In this document: positions 26,701 through 34,743 of the stretch, piece by piece
Layout of the letters: each line of letters starts with the position of its first letter
How positions within the stretch are numbered: position 1 is the first letter of the stretch
Assembly: GCA_032207245.1 (NCBI GenBank)
Contig: CM063500.1
Coordinates: 63,694,430 to 63,758,429 of the forward strand
DNA: 64,000 nt
Source of the DNA: Pardosa pseudoannulata
Lineage: Eukaryota > Arthropoda > Arachnida > Araneae > Lycosidae
Direction: 5' to 3'
Notes under the pieces: model-generated
What the model saw: the letters and a program-made list of their open reading frames with translations, nothing else
Database searches by the model: none
Told to the model about the DNA's origin: nothing
Translations under genes and position numbers: made by a program

Positions 26701-29700
26701 ATTTACAAAAAAAAAAAAAAAAATTTTTCTTCTTGATTACAGATGCTATCTATTATTTAAAATTTTCTATTTATTTTATTTTAAAGATATACATTTTTTC
26801 CACAAATTTTTCGTGTCAAACAAAGGTTAAAAACTGTTTGCAAGAGAAATTAAATTAGTCAAGAAAATCTATTAAATTGTTTTTTATTAAAGAAGAGTAA
26901 ATATTTTAAATTAATCAAATTTTTAGATTAATAGTAAATGATACGGGACTACAAATAATTAATTTAAAAAACATTTTTTACATTAAATAGATAGATGAAT
27001 TAAAAAAAATTTATCTACCAAAATTGATAACAAATTTTAAAATTACTATTTAATATATTTTGCAAATTTTAAAACAGAATTTGCCATTTGTTAAGATTAA
27101 TTACATTGTTATATTTTATTTGAGTTTTCAGTTATATTTTTTAGCTTTATTAGTATAGCTATGTCATTGAATATTTAGTCACTGATTGCCACAATCTCTT
27201 GGCGTTAAATAAATGAAAAATGAGCATAATTTTGTAGTAACTATTATAGATAAAAATTCTCTTTAAATGATCTGGCAGAAAACTAAGCACTAGTGTACAA
27301 AGGAAAATCACAAATACTATTTTTTACTTAGATTATAGTTCATAAAAAAATTTAAAATGATGTTAATAATTGTTGTTTATCTTATAAAAAATAACTAAAA
27401 CTCATCTGAATTTAAAATAAAATAACTATAATAATTTGTAATGAAAAAATAACAATAATTAAAAAACAGAATAAATTATTTTTGATGACGTAAATAAGTA
27501 TTAAAAATAACAATGAATAGGATAATAACAATATGACAAAAACAAAACTATTTTATAATACTAGGAAAAAAATAATTTCAAATTACATGAATACATTATA
27601 TTTTTCTTATTAATGCAAAATCAAATACGTAAAATAAGGAAAACTTAACATTATAAATGTCTGTTGACAATCCTATTAAATATATTTAAAAAACATATGG
27701 TAACTATTTTAGAACTTTTATAGAAATTATACCAAATACAGCTTTCTAAATATACTGATTGGATAATAAAAATACTCTCAAGATATAGAAATAAATATTT
27801 TTTCCAGTAATGATGCAATTGAGTAATTTAAAATTCAATGAACTTAAATCTATTTAAGTGCTTTCTGATAGAGACATTTTTGATTAGAAGTAATAGTTAT
27901 AAAAGGAAAGATGATAAAATCCCCCAGTAATAATTATTAAATAATAAGGTTACTTCATTAACTATTGGAAACCAAAATATAAAAAATCAAACGATAGTGA
28001 TAATTTGTCTACTGAAATATTGTAACAATATATTAATAAACAAGATATATCCAGGGTATCTGCCAAAATAAAATTTTTCAAATCCATGACTTTTCATGAC
28101 TTTCCCTGATTAAGCAGACCATTTTCCATGACTTTAAAAAGCTTTCGTTAAAAGTATATATGAATAAAACTTCTGATGTACATACAAATAAAATATATGC
28201 TTTTAGAGAAATTACAGGAATTTTATCATAAAAAAACTATAAACTTACTTTATAAGTGTTAATAAACTCACATAAAAATAAATTGTTGTATCTACATACC
28301 TAAGTTTAATCATATAGCAATTTTTCAATCAAAATGTTCCCAATTTGAATTCAGGGTACTTTGGTATTATCCAGGTGACCATGAATAATAGCCAAATATA
28401 ACCCTATAATGTTTATATACAATATCCCTAGAGATAAACTTATATTTTGTGCAAAAATCTTAACTAATTTTCATTAAAAAATAATTATTATTATATTAAT
28501 AAAATTTTAATCTACAATTTAAGAAGAAAAAAAAAACAGAATAATAAACATTTACCCACCCATTAAGCTTTCTTACTTTGAGTTTCCTTGGTGAACAAAT
28601 TTTATTTGGTAATAGGGTCAATAGGATAATGCATAAATACCAAACTCAGTAACTTTAGTCAAATGACAAGTAAAAATAGAATTAAACAATTCAATGCATT
28701 TTTTTAATCGGTAGTTTAGCGGATCCATGACTTTCCATGACTTTTACTCATTTTGCTTGAAAAATCATGACTTTCCATGACAAAATTAATCCATTGTCTA
28801 AATCCATGATTTTCCATGACTTTCCAGGTGCGAGGAAACCATGTATATCAATTAATGAATTCCTAATTTTAAAGTAATTTTGAATAATTCAACATTTTAT
28901 GTATTGGAAATTTACAAATATAAATTTGTTTATTATTTTTATTTATTAAAATATATTTACAGGGTAAATTCTTGTCCCTACACTGATAATGTATTATAAC
29001 CAAAAATTCTATATAATCCCTCTCTATATAGGATGCATTTGTTGTCTGTTTGTCTGTTCCCTTATAACTCAAGATCCAGACAACCAAATAACGTGAAATT
29101 TGGTACACGTACACAAAATTACATGGGGAAGGTTCTTAAACAGGTTTTGTTCCATCCCAACCTCACTCTGGCCTCCTCCAGCCAAAAGTAGTGCTCCATG
29201 TGCCTGTTCTGAGCCGTGTGATAATGAACCAAAAAGGAAATCATGCAAGTTGGTCATTGAGAGTGATTTTGTATGTTTTTGTGGTGATTATGAGGATGTA
29301 TCTCTCTTTATATAAGACGCATCTGTTGTCTGTTTGCCTGTTCCCTTATAACTCAAGATCCAGACAACCAAATAACGTGAAATTTGGTACACGTACACAA
29401 AATTACATGGGGAAGGTTCTTAAACAGGTTTTGTTTCATCCCAACCTCACTCTGGCCTCCTCCAGCCAAAAGTAGTGCTCCATATGCCTGTTCTAAGCTG
29501 TGTGATAATGAACCAAAAAAAAAAAAAAAAAAAAGTAATCATGCAAGTTGGTCATTGAGAGTGATTTTGTATGTTTTTGTGGTGATGATGAGGATGTATC
29601 TCTCTCTATATATAAGACGCATTTGTTGTCTGTTTGTCTGTTCCCTTATAACTCAAGATCCAGACAACCAAATAACGTGAAATTTGGTACACGTACACAA

Positions 29701-32700
29701 AATTACATGGGGAAGGTTCTTAAACAGGTTTTGTTCCATCCCAACCTCACTCTGGCCTCCTCCAGCCAAAAGTAGTGCTCCATGTGCCTGTTCTGAGCCG
29801 TGTGATAATGAACCAAAAAAAAAAAAAGAATAAAAATAAATCATGCAAGTTGGTCATTGAGAGTGATTTTGTATGTTTTTGTGGTGATGTCTCTATATAA
29901 GATGCATCTGTTGTCTGTTTGCCTGTTCCCTTATAACTCAAGATCCAGACAACCAAATAACGTGAAATTTGGTACACGTACACAAAATTACATGGGGAAG
30001 GTTCTTAAACAGGTTTTGTTTCATCCCAACCTCACTCTGGCCTCCTCCAGCCAAAAGTAGTGCTCCATATGCCTGTTCTAAGCTGTGTGATAATGAACCA
30101 AAAAAAAAAAAAAAAAAAAGTAATCATGCAAGTTGGTCATTGAGAGTGATTTTGTATGTTTTTGTGGTGATTATGAGGATGTATCTCTCTATATATAAGA
30201 TGCATCTGTTGTCTGTTTGCCTGTTCCCTTATAACTCAAGATCCAGACAACCAAATAACGTGAAATTTGGTACACGTACACAAAATTACATGGGGAAGGT
30301 TCTTAAACAGGTTTTGTTTCATCCCAACCTCACTCTGGCCTCCTCCAGCCAAAAGTAGTGCTCCATATGCCTGTTCTAAGCTGTGTGATAATGAACCAAA
30401 AAAAAAAAAAAGTAATCATGCAAGTTGGTCATTGAGAGTGATTTTGTATGTTTTTGTGGTGATTATGAGGATGTATCTCTCTTTATATAAGACGCATCTG
30501 TTGTCTGTTTGCCTGTTCCCTTATACAAGGTTCGTACACTTTTTAGTGGAAAAAATAAGCACCATTCAAACTTGTACACCTCTTATCAGAAACATACCAG
30601 ATAAAATAATGGTTATTACATTAGGTTCAACAAAAACATGAACAAAAGAGAGTGCGTATAAGTGAGAAATCATTGTATTTCACAGACACAGGCACTGTAT
30701 AAGGCTATTTTTTTAAGTGGACAATTAAAAAAAATTTTAAATAGTAATATGTCGGGACGATGATCGAATAGGACGAGATTTTTTTCGGTATCTGAGCCAA
30801 GGGGTTCGAATTGTACTTTAGACTAACAGATTTGTAACTATTTAGTTTGGTCTGAGAGCGCTAGAGTTTTATGTTATCCGACGGCTAAAGACATCGGAAT
30901 TTACTACTTAATTACTACGATTCTGAACGGCTACGAACAAAGAGCGGGATTCGAACCCGTGGCCGCGTCCTACCGATTCAGCTATAGGGCTAATTTTTAT
31001 AGGGATTGCCGTTAAAAGTTATAATTTTTTCATCAACTTCAATGCACACACAAAACTTAACAACAACAAAAAAAAGGTGCTGATTTTTCAACAATAAACT
31101 TCCGTGCATATCCAAAATTTCGTAAGTTATTTGCAACAGTGTCATTTTCTCACAGACACTGCCCATAGCAGAAAATTCAGTCAATAAGATAAAGTACCGT
31201 TTGAAATAACTATAGGAGGGATTGGAATCTCAAACTGTTTACAGCCTTTTTGACCTTGAAGCACGTGTTGCGAGCATCGACTGATAACACTTTCCTACTC
31301 TTTGTTAGAAAAAAAATGTGGACACGGCAAAGAGGAAAAAGGAAATCATGCAAGAAAACTTGGTCAGATTATTGTCAAAATTTTGTATGCTTTTGGTGAA
31401 ATGAGGAGATGAAAATGGCTTCTTTATTTTTTTTTTAATTTACACATCTGTTTTTTTTATAACTCAAACCCACAAAAAACGTGAAATTTTTAAGCGAACA
31501 CAATAACATTTTTTCATGGGGAAGGTTCTTAAACAGGTTTTGTTTAAATCCCAGAAACTCTGGCCTCCCAAGCCAAAAGTAGTGCTCCTTTTATGATTTT
31601 CATAACGATTTCGAAATATTCAAATAAAAACTGTCGACAAAAAAAAAAAAATGCAAGGACTTTGGTCATTGAGAGTGATTTTGTATGCTTTTTTAAGGCC
31701 TTGAAAAACGTGTATCTCTCTATATATAAGACACATCTGTTGTCTGTTTTCTTATAACTCAAGATCCAGACAACCAAATAACGTGAAATTTGGTACACAC
31801 ACAATCCTGATTTGCAAGGCCATAACTTGATTCTGAAAGTTGGTGCTCCAATATTGCTGATTCGAAATATTAATGCACCCAGGTTGTGCAATGGCAAAAG
31901 TTTTATTGTGAAAAAGTTGATGCAACATGTCATTCAAGCCACAGTACTCACAGTGTGGTAAGGGTGGGGATCTCTTCATTCTAAGAATATCTATCATTCC
32001 CTCAGACAGCATCATACAATTTATGAGAATACAGTTCCCTTTGAAACTGTGCTTTGCTATGACAATCAACAAGTCACAGGGCCAGTCTCTTGGGATTGCT
32101 GGTATAGACTTGCAGACACCATGCTTTTCTCATGGGAAGTTGTATGTGGTCTGCTCTAGAGTGGGCAAAGAGGAAAATCTTTTTGTACACACACCAAATG
32201 GAACTGCCAAAAATATTGTCTATCAGATTCAGGGTTGGCATGATTTAAATCAGTTGATTTAAATCATGATTTAAATCTTGATTTAAATCAGTTGATTTTT
32301 TTAAAAAATCATTGATTTAAATCATTTTTTTTCACTTCTTTTAAAACCTATATTCCAAAGACAGGAGAACTGAGAATCAGTCAGCACAGTAATACCAATA
32401 AGTAAATAAGTGTCAATAGATAGCATGTGCTTTCCAAGAATTTAGGGATTGTTATCAGAAAATATGTAGCATGGGTAGTACAATGATTGATTATGACTGG
32501 TTGAATTCATTTTATGTAATGGGAGGTAAAGAGAACTGAAATCCAATTTGTCTACCAAATAACAATAGCCGTGGCTTCGTCTGCTGGAATGGAAAGACAG
32601 TTTCCTTCTTTTGGTATCGTTCATTCTAGCCTTCGTAACCAATGAGGAGTGAATAAATCATCAAAGCTAGTGTTTTTATTGAAACAATTAAATCCATAAT

Positions 32701-34434
32701 TTAGTACTTAAAAAAATATTAAAATAATTGTGATTTGTTTTTTTAAATAAATAGTTTGCATTAAAAGAATATTTAATTTGTTCTTTTAATTGACATCTTA
32801 TTGAGTTTCCACTATCCAATGACAAAATAATAGAATGAATTTAGTTTAAAATTTATATATTTAAGTTTAGGTAATTAGCGTGCAGAATATACTTGATAGA
32901 TAAGATGTTACTTCTTATAACAAACTATTCTATGTATATTGAAAAAACATAAAAGCAACAATTAAAATTATTATTCCGAAAAAAATTAAACAAATCAGAT
33001 TTAAATGAGAAAAAAATCTGATTTAAATCAAATAAATTTGATTTATTTGATTTTTTTTTTTTTTAAATCATGATTTTTTTCCAACACTGATCAGATTGCT
33101 TTAAGATAAATATACCCTTTTATTGCATGCAAATAAACAGTTTTGTACGCTTCTATAGAAAACCTTATTTTAAACATGGGTACTTGCAGCTAGTACATTA
33201 TTAATTCACATACTAACTTTTAATAATTTTTTTAATTGCTTTCTTATAGTCACAGTTTTTATACTCGAATATTAAAAGAATTCAAATATGAAAGTTTAAT
33301 TAAAGTTGTATGTATAACTCCAATTACATTATTATTTTCTGATTTTTTTAACTTAAAAAAAATCTATAAATGATTAAAACATTATAATGTATCAATTAAG
33401 ACATACTTCTTATAAGATTTATAGAAATCAAATACTCACATTTTGTCTACTATCTAAACTACCCAATATATCCTCTTTGCTATTTTTCACAGAACTATCA
33501 CAACTTAGTTGCTTATTTTCTATAGCAGTCAAAACTTCACTTGGAGGTACTTTTGATTTCTAAAATAATAACATACATATTAAAAATCAACTTTAAGACC
33601 ACAGTACAATACATGCTACCATTTATTACAATGAGTTACAAGTTCTAAAAAAAACAAATGTTAAGCTTATCTATAAAAATAAATTTGTGATCTTAATAAG
33701 GTATGAATAAGAGCTAAAAATAAATGTTTCCTTTAAAATAATTATAACTTGAAAATATTCCTAATGTTTTTGAACTGAAGTGAATTTATTAAACACATTA
33801 CATATATAAAATGTTACTTTTTTTTTTTTAAATGCTGTTAAAACACATAAAAAGAGAAATTTAACTGCTTCATATACACACATTAAATTAACTATTTCTT
33901 TGGTTTCAGGTAATCTTGAGAAAACATTTAAAAACTAAATTGATTCTTAAAGAAATAATGATAAAATTCCTGAAACTTTTTACCATTAATTATAATCAGG
34001 GTATTTTAAAGGGATACATGGCAGTTAGCATAACAGTAAATTGTTTAAACATATTCAGTGAATGTATTATGATCGAACTGTGCTACTTAAAATAACTCCA
34101 AATTTATTAAAACAGCAATATTTGCAGTACATTTATACATAACAGTAAAACAATATTTTCTTTAATTTCAACTTAAAAGACAAGCTACTGATTCCTTTTA
34201 ACACATATAAGATCGGTGTCACATCTAAATTTTATTACTAGCTTAAAAAATTGCACACACAAAATATAACAATAACAAATTCATGCTTATTTTGAATTTT
34301 CATAAAACGATCTTATGAAGATGTAACATAAATATGAAGAAAAAAATTAATTAGATAAATAGTCGGATGACTTATGTAAAAACACCAACCTGTCGATGCT
34401 TTTTCGGTTTACTTTTCTGAAGAGTAGCTTCCAT
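488..34434 (-). CDS. EPG5: EPG5, autophagy tethering factor (5' part, 14 exons, continues off left edge)
   Basis: EPG5 is known as a Rab7 effector that tethers autophagosomes to late endosomes/lysosomes. Exons in transcript order: 34434-34390, 33559-33440, 25877-25419, 24379-24212, 19134-18909, 17373-17228, 17146-16929, 13626-13533, 12684-12567, 9542-9395, 6926-6795, 6690-6545, 3712-3555, 628-488. Every intron starts GT and ends AG, and phases agree throughout, giving an open product of about 773 residues. Identification is from remembered similarity to animal EPG5: the LYP motif region, [52 protein letters not shown] and SVNMLW segments occur in the family order. The N-terminal ~150 residues are Ser/Thr/Asn-rich and look disordered; helical-repeat sequence follows. 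The remaining C-terminal two-thirds lie outside the window. Start chosen because it is the first ATG before a clean CAG|GT donor. Confidence 0.93.
629..3554. other. EPG5 intron (exons 13-14)
   Basis: No coding sequence or RNA gene seen. AT-rich, with recurrent TTAAGGA-type words around 2310-2770 suggesting an old transposon. Confidence 0.7.
4586..4662. repeat. (TA)n followed by (CA)n microsatellite
   Basis: Roughly 60 bp of pure TA switching to CA dinucleotides, in the EPG5 intron between exons 12 and 13. Confidence 0.97.
5155..5245 (+). repeat. Dispersed repeat, copy 1
   Basis: Shares the order GTCAAC, TTTAGC, TTTATTATGACCTCAGA, GATTTCAAAACATT, TTCCTTT with 7190-7262, about 2 kb away in the same orientation. 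Unclassified transposon debris. Confidence 0.6.
6024..6043. repeat. (CA)n microsatellite
   Basis: Short pure CA run in an EPG5 intron. Confidence 0.9.
7447..9015 (+). repeat. Unclassified dispersed element, plus copy
   Basis: Two segments (about 7447-7600 and 8910-9015) match, in the same order but opposite strand, segments at 20170-19980 and 19640-19500. Shared words include TCTGCCAGATAT, AACTGGATTTTG, ACTAGATATT and GATATCCAG. It fills most of the EPG5 intron between exons 10 and 11. No coding capacity seen. Confidence 0.55.
8068..8109. repeat. Perfect 16-bp inverted repeat with 10-nt loop
   Basis: AGCATCATCTGAATAG at 8068-8083 pairs perfectly with CTATTCAGATGATGCT at 8094-8109. Confidence 0.9.
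10631..10714. repeat. Long near-perfect hairpin (38-nt arms, 8-nt loop)
   Basis: The arm at 10631-10668 is complementary to 10677-10714 with a few mismatches, around the loop AGCTATGC. The inner 14 pairs, over CTTAAAGT, are perfect apart from one. It lies in the EPG5 intron between exons 9 and 10; neither strand has a supported gene. Confidence 0.85.
11498..12481 (-). mobile_element. pogo/Tigger-type DNA transposon relic
   Basis: Terminal inverted repeats begin CAGTGAAAC (left CAGTGAAACCTCTCTAAG; right, reversed, CAGTGAAACTTCTAAGAG), both leading into GCGGCTACCC. The element is flanked by TA on both sides (11496-11497 and 12482-12483), the target duplication of Tc1/mariner/pogo elements. A minus-strand stretch near 11830-11950 reads as a degenerate helix-turn-helix ([20 protein letters not shown]), like the N-terminal DNA-binding domain of pogo transposases. 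Frameshifts and stops make it inactive. Confidence 0.8.
13004..13037. repeat. Perfect 15-bp inverted repeat with 4-nt loop
   Basis: TTTAAATGTGATGAT (13004-13018) pairs with ATCATCACATTTAAA (13023-13037). In an EPG5 intron. Confidence 0.9.
13533..13626 (-). CDS. EPG5: EPG5 exon 8: candidate LIR (Atg8-binding) motif
   Basis: This 94-nt exon encodes residues ~461-492. At residues 483-486 it reads FTVI followed directly by DSEGEEE, with more Glu from the next exon. This sits where vertebrate EPG5 has a WTLV LC3-interacting motif followed by acidic residues. The pattern aromatic-x-x-aliphatic plus acidic flank fits a LIR. The second vertebrate LIR-like motif (WILL) is not kept here: the equivalent spot reads WSDG. 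Confidence 0.85.
14059..15072 (+). mobile_element. Non-autonomous Helitron-like element
   Basis: Begins TCTATATATATAAAAATG followed by GTGTCTGTCTGT, a start typical of arthropod Helitrons. It ends with CACCGTAGCAAAGCACGGGC, which can form a short hairpin (CCGT...ACGG), about 10 nt before CTA. No target duplication, as expected for Helitrons. No ORF inside. Exact ends are uncertain by a few bases. Confidence 0.6.
15180..15204 (+). repeat. G-rich purine tract
   Basis: Two runs of six or more G within a GA-only tract in otherwise AT-rich intron DNA. Confidence 0.8.
16133..16213 (+). pseudogene. Possible C-terminal tail of an LTR-retrotransposon polyprotein
   Basis: One frame reads an acidic tail, [17 protein letters not shown], then NAFCSE and a stop at about 16201-16203, about 10 bp before the TG start of the LTR-like block. 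An acidic Pol terminus just upstream of a 3' LTR is the expected layout. No RT or integrase domain is recognisable upstream. Confidence 0.35.
16214..16731 (+). mobile_element. LTR-like block, TGTAA...TTACA
   Basis: A 518-bp island of higher GC content than its surroundings, opening TGTAAGG and closing GTTACA, an LTR-like TG...CA with a 5-bp terminal inverted repeat. A polyadenylation-like AAATAAA lies near 16567. It includes the hairpin at 16634-16662. It could be a 3' LTR or a solo fragment; no second LTR was identified. Confidence 0.45.
16634..16662. repeat. 8-bp hairpin ACCTGCCC/GGGCAGGT
   Basis: Perfect stem around the 13-nt loop CAGTAAAGTAGGT. A covarying relative lies at 18596-18625. 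Confidence 0.85.
17880..18700 (+). mobile_element. Retroelement-like GC-richer segment
   Basis: Sits in the EPG5 intron between exons 5 and 6, on the opposite strand. Composition is purine-rich and much less AT-rich than the flanks. It has AATAAA near 18520 and, downstream, the hairpin at 18596-18625 shared with the LTR-like block at 16.2-16.7 kb. Boundaries are unclear. Small open frames inside (for example 17887-18081) have no recognisable domain. Confidence 0.4.
18596..18625. repeat. 8-bp hairpin ACCTGCTC/GAGCAGGT
   Basis: Perfect stem around the 14-nt loop CAGTAACAATAGGC. Differs from the 16634 hairpin by a paired C-G to T-A change that keeps the stem. Confidence 0.85.
19500..20170 (-). 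repeat. Unclassified dispersed element, inverted shorter copy
   Basis: Reverse-complement counterpart of 7447-9015, with a large internal deletion relative to it. The outer end reads GGCTATCCAGTAGTCTGCCA on the minus strand. Confidence 0.55.
20452..20713. mobile_element. TA-flanked MITE, pogo-like termini
   Basis: 262 bp with ends CAGTGACCTCTTACTTAATG and, reversed, CAGTGAGAGTCAGCTTCCTT. Flanked by TA at 20450-20451 and 20714-20715. Non-coding; terminal CAGTGA suggests mobilisation by a Tc1/pogo-type transposase. Confidence 0.65.
22891..23055 (+). mobile_element. tRNA-derived SINE with perfect target duplication
   Basis: tRNA-like head (CCAATTGGTTAGGGTGCTG), then a conserved body with GGTCCCGGTCTCATTAGCC and ACTCCAAACCAA. 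Flanked by a perfect 10-bp direct repeat CTGGAATTTT (22879-22888 and 23056-23065), proof of retrotransposition. The B box is shortened compared with other copies: GGGTTCGAATCCC is reduced to GTATCCC. Confidence 0.88.
23491..23914. mobile_element. hAT-like MITE, copy 1
   Basis: 424 bp with ends CAGGGTATCCGCC and, reversed, CAGGGTTTCCGCGC. It is flanked by a 6-bp duplication TATTTC (23485-23490 and 23915-23920). Inside are repeated CCATGACTTTCC words and a TA microsatellite (about 23690-23717). Related to 28052-28843. Confidence 0.75.
25419..25877 (-). CDS. EPG5: EPG5 exon 3: disordered N-terminal region with LYP motif
   Basis: Largest EPG5 exon in the window (153 codons, phase 0 at both ends). 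It encodes a low-complexity Ser/Thr/Asn-rich stretch and then, at about residues 156-159 of the predicted protein, an LYPL motif preceded by acidic and polar residues. Vertebrate EPG5 has LYPxLP repeats in the same relative place. The last ~40 residues begin the folded part (VYEDFIK before the donor). Confidence 0.9.
26161..26325 (-). mobile_element. tRNA-derived SINE, minus copy
   Basis: Reverse-strand copy of the SINE at 22891, with an intact B box GGGTTCGAATCCC and A-box region GATTGGTTAGGGTGCTGG. Embedded in T-rich sequence, so the target duplication is ambiguous. Lies in EPG5 intron 2. Confidence 0.85.
26455..27420 (+). repeat. Diverged direct duplication inside EPG5 intron 2
   Basis: 26455-26640 and 27250-27420 share TTCTCTTTAAAT, ATCTGGCAGAAAACTA, GTACAAAGGAAAATCAC and AACTCATCTGAATTT in the same order. 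Non-coding. Confidence 0.6.
28052..28843. mobile_element. hAT-like MITE, copy 2 (longer)
   Basis: 792-bp relative of 23491-23914, starting CAGGGTATCTGCC and ending GAGGAAACCATG. It is flanked by its own 6-bp duplication TATATC (28046-28051 and 28844-28849). Contains about 370 bp that copy 1 lacks. Different duplications show two independent insertions. Confidence 0.75.
29020..30525 (+). repeat. Tandem array of ~290-bp Helitron-end units
   Basis: Five full units and a truncated sixth. The GTTGTCTG anchor recurs at 29041, 29325, 29625, 29910, 30208 and 30500 (spacing 284-300). Each unit starts TCTCTATATATAAGA-like, then GCATCTGTTGTCTG, CTTATAACTCAAGATCCAG and ACGTGAAATTTGGTACAC, as in arthropod Helitron 5' ends. 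Each ends with a variable poly-A tract and GGTCATTGAGAGTG. Overlapping open frames on both strands are repeat artefacts. It lies in EPG5 intron 2, antisense to the gene. Confidence 0.85.
30842..30993 (-). mobile_element. SINE of a second tRNA-derived family
   Basis: On the minus strand it has A box TAGCTGAATCGG and B box GGGTTCGAATCCC, both good pol III matches, then TTCGTAGCCGTTCAGAATCG as in the main SINE family. The tail is diverged. It sits in a segment (about 30525-31335) that interrupts the Helitron-unit array. Confidence 0.6.
31336..31802 (+). repeat. Degenerate Helitron-end units
   Basis: Two decayed units of the 29.0-30.5 kb array: one over 31336-31640 (GGAAATCATGCAAG, TTATAACTCAAAC, GGGGAAGGTTCTTAAACAGG) and a better kept start at about 31714 (TCTCTCTATATATAAGACAC). 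The latter runs directly into helicase-derived sequence. Confidence 0.7.
31803..32229 (+). pseudogene. Helitron Rep/helicase remnant, C-terminal Pif1-like domain
   Basis: Reads [20 protein letters not shown], then, after a stop and frameshift near 31955, [36 protein letters not shown] and TAKNIVY. These are the conserved last motifs of Helitron-encoded Pif1-family helicases (helicase motif V/VI region). The reading frame is cut by the element at 32230-33089. Only the 3' end of the gene is present and it is not functional. Confidence 0.88.
32230..33089. mobile_element. hAT-type non-autonomous element with 8-bp target duplication
   Basis: 860 bp. Ends CAGGGTTGG and, reversed, CAGTGTTGG, with subterminal GATTTAAATC-type repeats. 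Flanked by the perfect 8-bp duplication ATCAGATT (32222-32229 and 33090-33097), diagnostic of hAT transposition. No transposase frame. It splits the end of the Helitron helicase remnant. Confidence 0.9.
33090..33107 (+). pseudogene. Detached last codons of the Helitron helicase
   Basis: Across the insertion, dropping one copy of the duplication, the frame reads YQ|IALR and stops at TAA, a plausible helicase terminus. This supports insertion of the hAT element into an already resident Helitron. Confidence 0.6.
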
Positions 34435-34743
34435 TTTTTTTAAATATTGACAAATATTTTGAGCAATATATTTTCAATAAGGTTAAGTAAACCTATCTAA
34501 AATTTCGTGTTGCATATGTGATGTCACGTGATAAAAATTGAAATATTTTTCGTTTTTTTACAGTATAAGTAGGTTTCAGTAAACATTTTGTTTTTTACGA
34601 TAAAGAGTTATAGTTTCCACATTTAACAAAAGGGGAAATTCCCTCCGCTGATATTGAGGATGGGTTCAGAAAATTCGTAGAGCAAGGAAGGAAAAATCTA
34701 CAACATATTCTGTATAAGAGATAAAAACAAACTGCGCAGTCAG
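34435..34743. promoter_or_regulatory. Short head-to-head intergenic region, probable bidirectional promoter
   Basis: Only 309 bp separate the EPG5 start codon (minus strand) from the predicted start codon of the plus-strand small gene. The stretch holds a palindromic E-box TCACGTGA, a second E-box CATATG at 34514-34519 and, near the right end, a locally CpG-bearing patch (34734-34757). No convincing TATA box was seen. Bidirectional use is inference from the arrangement. Confidence 0.55.
34523..34532. promoter_or_regulatory. CLEAR-like E-box upstream of EPG5
   Basis: The decamer GTCACGTGAT matches the CLEAR consensus GTCACGTGAC at nine of ten positions, with the palindromic core TCACGTGA intact. 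It lies 89 bp upstream of the EPG5 start codon. CLEAR sites are bound by TFEB/MITF-family bHLH-zip factors that drive lysosome and autophagy genes; use here is inferred. Confidence 0.5.

Noticed and set aside
29100..30641. Several 65-130-codon plus-strand frames ([16 protein letters not shown]...) and minus-strand mirrors
   Set aside because: They are repeats of the ~290-bp Helitron-end unit; open on both strands because of composition, and interrupted by poly-A tracts of different length.
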